This document shows, piece by piece, positions 60,680-64,000 of a stretch of DNA of 64,000 nucleotides. This DNA comes from Psychroserpens burtonensis DSM 12212 (GTDB lineage: Bacteria; Bacteroidota; Bacteroidia; Flavobacteriales; Flavobacteriaceae), in NCBI RefSeq assembly GCF_000425305.1, contig NZ_AUDE01000011.1, positions 62,001 through 126,000 on the forward strand, in the 5' to 3' direction. The notes below the pieces were generated by a model. It ran no database searches. It was not told the origin of the DNA and saw nothing but the letters and a program-made list of their open reading frames with translations. Numbering within the stretch: position 1 is the stretch's first letter; every line of letters starts with the position of its first letter. The position numbers were made by a program, and so were the translations under genes.

Positions 60680-61492
60680 TTATAACATTTTTATTAATTC
60701 TATAAATAAAGTGATCATATCGGGTTCAGCTTTTCCAGCCATAGCAATAATCTCACTAATATCTACAGGTTTGAGATTATCTGGGTCGCATTCATCTGTT
60801 AAAACTGACACTGCAACTACTTTTAAATTCAAATGATTTGCAACTATAACTTCTGGAACGGTGCTCATTCCAACAGCATCTGCACCTATAAGTTTTAGCA
60901 TTTTATACTCTGCTCTGGTTTCTAATTGCGGTCCAACGACACTCGCATAAACGCCTTCATGTAATTTTATATGATGCGCTTTTGCAACTGTTTTAAATTT
61001 AGCATTGATTTCAAGATCATAGGGAGCACTCATATCTGCAAAACGCTCACCTAATTCTCCAACACCTTTAAAGGCTAGGGGAGAGCCACCTTGGAGATTA
61101 ATATGATCATCAATCAGCATTAGTTCACCTTTTTTAAAGTCCAAATTAATAGCTCCAGAGGCATTGGACACTAACAGGGTTGTGATGCCTAAATGTTTCA
61201 TAACTCGAACTGGGTACGTCACGTCTTGTAAAGAATACCCTTCATAAACATGAAAGCGACCTTGCATCACAATTACCTTTTTACCAGCTAAATTTCCGTA
61301 AATTAATTTACCCTTATGAAATTCTACCGTTGCAGTAGGAAAGTTTGGGATCTGGTTATAGCTCACTTCTGCTATAATCTCAATCTCATTAGTTAATTGA
61401 CCTAAACCTGTACCTAAAATAATACCGACTTCTGGATTATCAAAACCTTTAGATTGCAAATATTCAGTAGTTTCTTGTATAAATTTAATCAT
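60680..61492 (-). CDS. Purine nucleoside phosphorylase
   Basis: This 270-residue enzyme phosphorolyses purine nucleosides to base and ribose 1-phosphate. Landmarks are GIILGTGLGQL (phosphate site), FHVYEGYSLQDVTYPVRVM, LLVSNASGAIN and DAVGMSTVPEV with the substrate Glu/Met region. In this operon it could remove adenine from a 5'-deoxyadenosyl-arsenic intermediate and leave an arsenic-substituted ribose phosphate; this is inference from context. It overlaps the upstream transferase gene by 8 bp. Confidence 0.9.
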   Translation of the reverse strand: MIKFIQETTEYLQSKGFDNPEVGIILGTGLGQLTNEIEIIAEVSYNQIPNFPTATVEFHKGKLIYGNLAGKKVIVMQGRFHVYEGYSLQDVTYPVRVMKHLGITTLLVSNASGAINLDFKKGELMLIDDHINLQGGSPLAFKGVGELGERFADMSAPYDLEINAKFKTVAKAHHIKLHEGVYASVVGPQLETRAEYKMLKLIGADAVGMSTVPEVIVANHLNLKVVAVSVLTDECDPDNLKPVDISEIIAMAGKAEPDMITLFIELIKML

Positions 61493-62093
61493 GCGTAGTA
61501 TAAAATTGTTTGAGTTGGTTGTAATGTTTCATATCGTCAAAGGTGTCGATATCATTAAGTGGTTTAAGCAAAGATACGGCCTTGTTTTTTAAATCTGACA
61601 TCGTATCTTCTCTAACCGTCTCGGTTCCCCAAGCTTTGTTTTTAAAAATAGCTGGATGTAGTTGTTTCATTCCTAATAGATAATAACCTCCATCTTCTGC
61701 AGGGCCTAAAACGACATCATTATCATCTAACTTTTGAATAGCCTCTTCAATAATTTGTTCGTCTAAATCTAATAAGTCACTGCCAATGATGATGACTTTT
61801 TTATAGTCTAAATTTAATAATTCATCAAATGCATTGTGCATGCGTTCTCCCAAATCATTCCCTTTTTGTAGTTTTTTACTGAAATGTGCCCCACTCCAAA
61901 TATCATCGTTGTTGATGTTTTCAGAATAAAACACATAACGATCTGCCTTTACCTCTTTTGAAATATTTGCTGTATGCTGAAGTAAATATTTATAAATATC
62001 GAGAGCAGATTGATCACCTAAAGTTTTAGCTAAACGAGTTTTACATTTACCTAGTTCTGGATTTCTGGTAAATATGATTAATGCAGTTTTCAA
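61485..62093 (-). CDS. Arsenosugar biosynthesis transferase, TIGR04282-like
   Basis: This 202-residue nucleotidyl- or glycosyltransferase-like protein has the fold start LIIFTRNPELGKCKTRLAKTLG, the block VIIIGSDLLDL and LGPAEDGGYYLLGM, which define the TIGR04282 (DUF2064-like) family. It is encoded in arsenosugar loci next to ArsM and TIGR04283 proteins, where it probably activates or transfers a sugar unit. It overlaps both neighbours (4 bp with the rhodanese gene, 8 bp with the phosphorylase). The reaction is not established. Confidence 0.87.
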   Translation of the reverse strand: MKTALIIFTRNPELGKCKTRLAKTLGDQSALDIYKYLLQHTANISKEVKADRYVFYSENINNDDIWSGAHFSKKLQKGNDLGERMHNAFDELLNLDYKKVIIIGSDLLDLDEQIIEEAIQKLDDNDVVLGPAEDGGYYLLGMKQLHPAIFKNKAWGTETVREDTMSDLKNKAVSLLKPLNDIDTFDDMKHYNQLKQFYTTHD

Positions 62094-62608
62094 TTGTAAT
62101 TACTTTTTTTAGTCTCGGGATAAACCTTTGTTCCTTTAGTTAACCATTTGCTCCAAGCTTTTGAAAAAGCATGAATGCTGTCGGTTTTTTTATCTTCTGA
62201 ATTATAAACCTTAAAACCCTTGTTTCTCCATTCAAAAATACCACCATATAAGTTTTTGACGTTCGTATAGCCAGCTTTTTTAAGTCGGTTGGCAATCGTT
62301 TCAGATCTAATTCCTAATGAGCAATACACAACAATAGCTTGATTTCTATCTTGAAGGTGTTGTATCGTTTGTTCTAGATTGAAATGATCGTACCCAACAA
62401 AAATGGCATCTTTAATATGGCTTACAGCGTACTCAGATTGTTCTCTAGCATCTAAAATAATAGCTTCAGTTTTTGGCATGGCTAATTCTTGAACTGAAAT
62501 ATAAGGTACAGTATTGTGGTTGTATTGCTTTAATAAGTCGTCTAACGAGTCTTGTGCAGACATAGAAAACGACAGTATTCCGAAGAAGATAAATACTATT
62601 AATTTCAT
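62090..62608 (-). CDS. Exported rhodanese-like protein
   Basis: From the ATG at 62608 the product has 172 residues with a signal peptide ending FSMSAQ; an upstream ATG at 62644 would prevent normal export. The rhodanese domain has the active-site loop VVYCSLGIRSETIA with the nucleophilic Cys, and AGYTNVKNLYGGIFEW, the family C-terminal motif. It would transfer sulfur from thiosulfate-like donors or bind arsenic oxyanions in the periplasm. It lies in the arsenosugar operon, 4 bp after the phosphoesterase gene. Confidence 0.85.
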   Translation of the reverse strand: MKLIVFIFFGILSFSMSAQDSLDDLLKQYNHNTVPYISVQELAMPKTEAIILDAREQSEYAVSHIKDAIFVGYDHFNLEQTIQHLQDRNQAIVVYCSLGIRSETIANRLKKAGYTNVKNLYGGIFEWRNKGFKVYNSEDKKTDSIHAFSKAWSKWLTKGTKVYPETKKSNYN

Positions 62609-62612
62609 TGTT

Positions 62613-63452
62613 TTATAATTGAATTTTGACGCCTTGTAAATCACGCTCTACCTCTGCTAAAATCTCAGTATTATCCCAAATACCAGTCACTAGTGTTCGA
62701 GCATATTCTTGAGGTAATACTCCGTTATCCATCAAGTTACTTGTCAACTTATAATTATAGTCTAAGGTGTAATGTTTAAAGGTAAAGCTTTCTTGAGTAT
62801 CGTCCAAAATAGCATACCATACACTTGGGTTTCCGTCATTTGCTGGCATCCCAATCACACCCGGGTTTAACCATAACTTGTTTTCATGTTTATGGTTAAA
62901 TGGTAAACCACAATGTCCAGCAATAATGACATCACTATTTGTGACATCAAAATCAGGCTGTTTTGATTCCCAGGGACTCGATTTGTAGATAAAAGCAGAG
63001 GTATTAAAATAAGAACCATGCACTACAGTTACACGTTTTTCTGCGTAATTAAATGAGATGTGGTCAGGAAGTGTTTTCATAAAGGTTAAAGAACTCTTGG
63101 ATAATTTACTTTGTGCAAATGGATACCACTGTTGCGAAAATCCATCACAGCGAGATCCTTTTTTAAAATCACAACCGCAGTCTTCAGCACCTTCACCCAA
63201 CTGTATTTCTACATTACCAACAATGCTTTTTGCCTTCCAAAGTTTAAACAGTTGAACCGTCTCTTCAGGTTGCGCACAATAGCCAACTATATCTCCTGTG
63301 CAAATGCAATTTTCTGCGGAAATTTGTTCGCGTTCAGCAACGTGCTTCATAGCTTCTAAAGCTTGTAAATTGCTGTAAACACCACCAAAGAGTAGTATTC
63401 TTCCCTTTATGGTTCCTAAATCTTCTATTTTTTTATCCATAGCATTTTCCAT
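62613..63452 (-). CDS. Metallophosphoesterase of the arsenosugar operon
   Basis: This 279-residue calcineurin-like phosphoesterase has ICTGDIVGYC, SIVGNVE (GNVE in place of GNHE/D), VVHGSYF and IIAGHCGLPF as metal-site motifs. It also contains a cysteine-rich insert, EDCGCDFKKGSRCDGF, which could bind a metal or arsenic. Such phosphatases of the YfcE-like type occur in arsenosugar loci. A second possible start is the ATG at 63440. It probably dephosphorylates a pathway intermediate, which is inferred. Confidence 0.82.
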   Translation of the reverse strand: MENAMDKKIEDLGTIKGRILLFGGVYSNLQALEAMKHVAEREQISAENCICTGDIVGYCAQPEETVQLFKLWKAKSIVGNVEIQLGEGAEDCGCDFKKGSRCDGFSQQWYPFAQSKLSKSSLTFMKTLPDHISFNYAEKRVTVVHGSYFNTSAFIYKSSPWESKQPDFDVTNSDVIIAGHCGLPFNHKHENKLWLNPGVIGMPANDGNPSVWYAILDDTQESFTFKHYTLDYNYKLTSNLMDNGVLPQEYARTLVTGIWDNTEILAEVERDLQGVKIQL

Positions 63453-63465
63453 ACAACAGGAAATC

Positions 63466-64000
63466 TTATCTTTTAATTACGATAAACTTTGGGATGATAT
63501 AAATTATAATACAACTTAAAATCCCCCAAACATTGACCCAAAGTAAATCGGCATATTTGCCTTCAGTAAACATTAAGGATTCAGGAAAAACCCCAAATAC
63601 TAATACAACCCCAAAAACCAATCCACAAATAACACTCAAGTAAAAACTAATTCGTGGTACTTTCATATTCCAGAATACAAATACTGGAGTTAAACCAATG
63701 ACCATAGTTCCCGAAATGGTTGTAGCCGATAAAATTTCAACATCTAAAAATACAGGAAGCGTTCCCAAAATAGCAATTATTGCCATTGATATACGACCAA
63801 AGGTTAAATCTTTCCCCATTTTTAAATCAACAGCCAATAACTTAGAAAACGATGAGAATGTCGAATCTAGCGTAGATGCAGCAGACGTTATCATAATAAA
63901 ATTAATGACTAATAAAATGATCACACCAAAGGCTTTCCCTACTTCAACTGCCGCTTGACCTTTCATGCCTTGTGTTTGTGCATAAACGCCAATGACACTA
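63466..64000 (-). CDS. Sodium:solute symporter (partial, N-terminus outside the window)
   Basis: The frame is open at the window edge and includes at least 178 residues of the C-terminal half. It consists of about five hydrophobic helices. The segment NFIMITSAASTLDSTFSSFSKLLAVDL carries the Ser/Thr-rich helix that contributes the sodium site in the SSS family. Its end lies 13 bp before the phosphoesterase gene, so it probably belongs to the same operon. In arsenosugar loci such a transporter may move a precursor or product. The solute is unknown. Confidence 0.8.
   Translation of the reverse strand, partial: SVIGVYAQTQGMKGQAAVEVGKAFGVIILLVINFIMITSAASTLDSTFSSFSKLLAVDLKMGKDLTFGRISMAIIAILGTLPVFLDVEILSATTISGTMVIGLTPVFVFWNMKVPRISFYLSVICGLVFGVVLVFGVFPESLMFTEGKYADLLWVNVWGILSCIIIYIIPKFIVIKR

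Overview
This 64 kb window is AT-rich chromosomal DNA from a member of the Bacteroidota, most likely a marine Flavobacteriaceae. The evidence is the recurring TAnnTTTG promoter box in front of genes, the scarcity of Shine-Dalgarno sequences, many Gln-ending signal peptides and SPII lipoproteins, mevalonate-pathway genes, and an arsenosugar gene set typical of marine flavobacteria. The genus cannot be fixed from the sequence alone.

Region 1 (1-1072) is host core: the 5' part of an M20 dipeptidase gene and an intact tRNA-Leu(UAG). Region 2 (about 1050-15808) is an integrated genetic element of about 14.7 kb. The last 23 bp of the tRNA (1050-1072) recur at 15786-15808, next to a tyrosine recombinase gene, and every gene inside reads on the minus strand. 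Its right half (10.1-15.7 kb) is a backbone: integrase, an uncharacterised co-transcribed gene, an excisionase-like HTH protein, a DUF3987 protein, a DUF6371-like zinc-ribbon/Toprim protein, and iteron-like repeats with a 15-bp-arm palindrome. No relaxase, capsid or terminase gene is recognisable. Its left half (1.3-10.0 kb) is cargo: a secreted protein, a PD-(D/E)XK nuclease, a three-helix-like unknown, a type ISP restriction-modification enzyme, an OLD-family ATPase-nuclease and a membrane-anchored unknown. These genes are separated by long imperfect inverted-repeat elements that resemble recombination-cassette boundaries. In the two best elements the stem mismatches are all G.T wobbles on the plus strand, so only one DNA strand folds well.

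Region 3 (16-42 kb) is host chromosome. It holds a GAF protein; an HD phosphohydrolase fused to a Pycsar-effector-like membrane domain; a redox-repair group (SelO, two small proteins, MsrA, hydrolase-OsmC fusion); a metallophosphatase fused to a beta-barrel; and two TPR hybrid histidine kinases. A frameshifted DUF1697 gene precedes an isoprenoid operon (diphosphomevalonate decarboxylase, mevalonate kinase, UbiA prenyltransferase, nitrilase) and an RluB-like protein that lacks the catalytic Asp.

Region 4 (42.2-48.5 kb) is a polyamine operon: arginine decarboxylase, agmatinase, a deoxyhypusine-synthase homologue and a GNAT-nitrilase fusion. It sits behind a leader of about 345 nt with an 18-codon upstream ORF and two mutually exclusive base-pairings. 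Region 5 (48.5-57 kb) has a three-gene membrane glycosyltransferase operon, a polyferredoxin-like Fe-S protein, an FAD oxidoreductase, a GH113-like lipoprotein and a phosphatase. Region 6 (57-64 kb) is a long minus-strand operon for arsenosugar biosynthesis (symporter, phosphoesterase, rhodanese, TIGR04282-like transferase, purine nucleoside phosphorylase, ArsM, sterol-desaturase-like hydroxylase, DUF547, TIGR04283-like transferase). The radical-SAM ArsS is not visible in the window.
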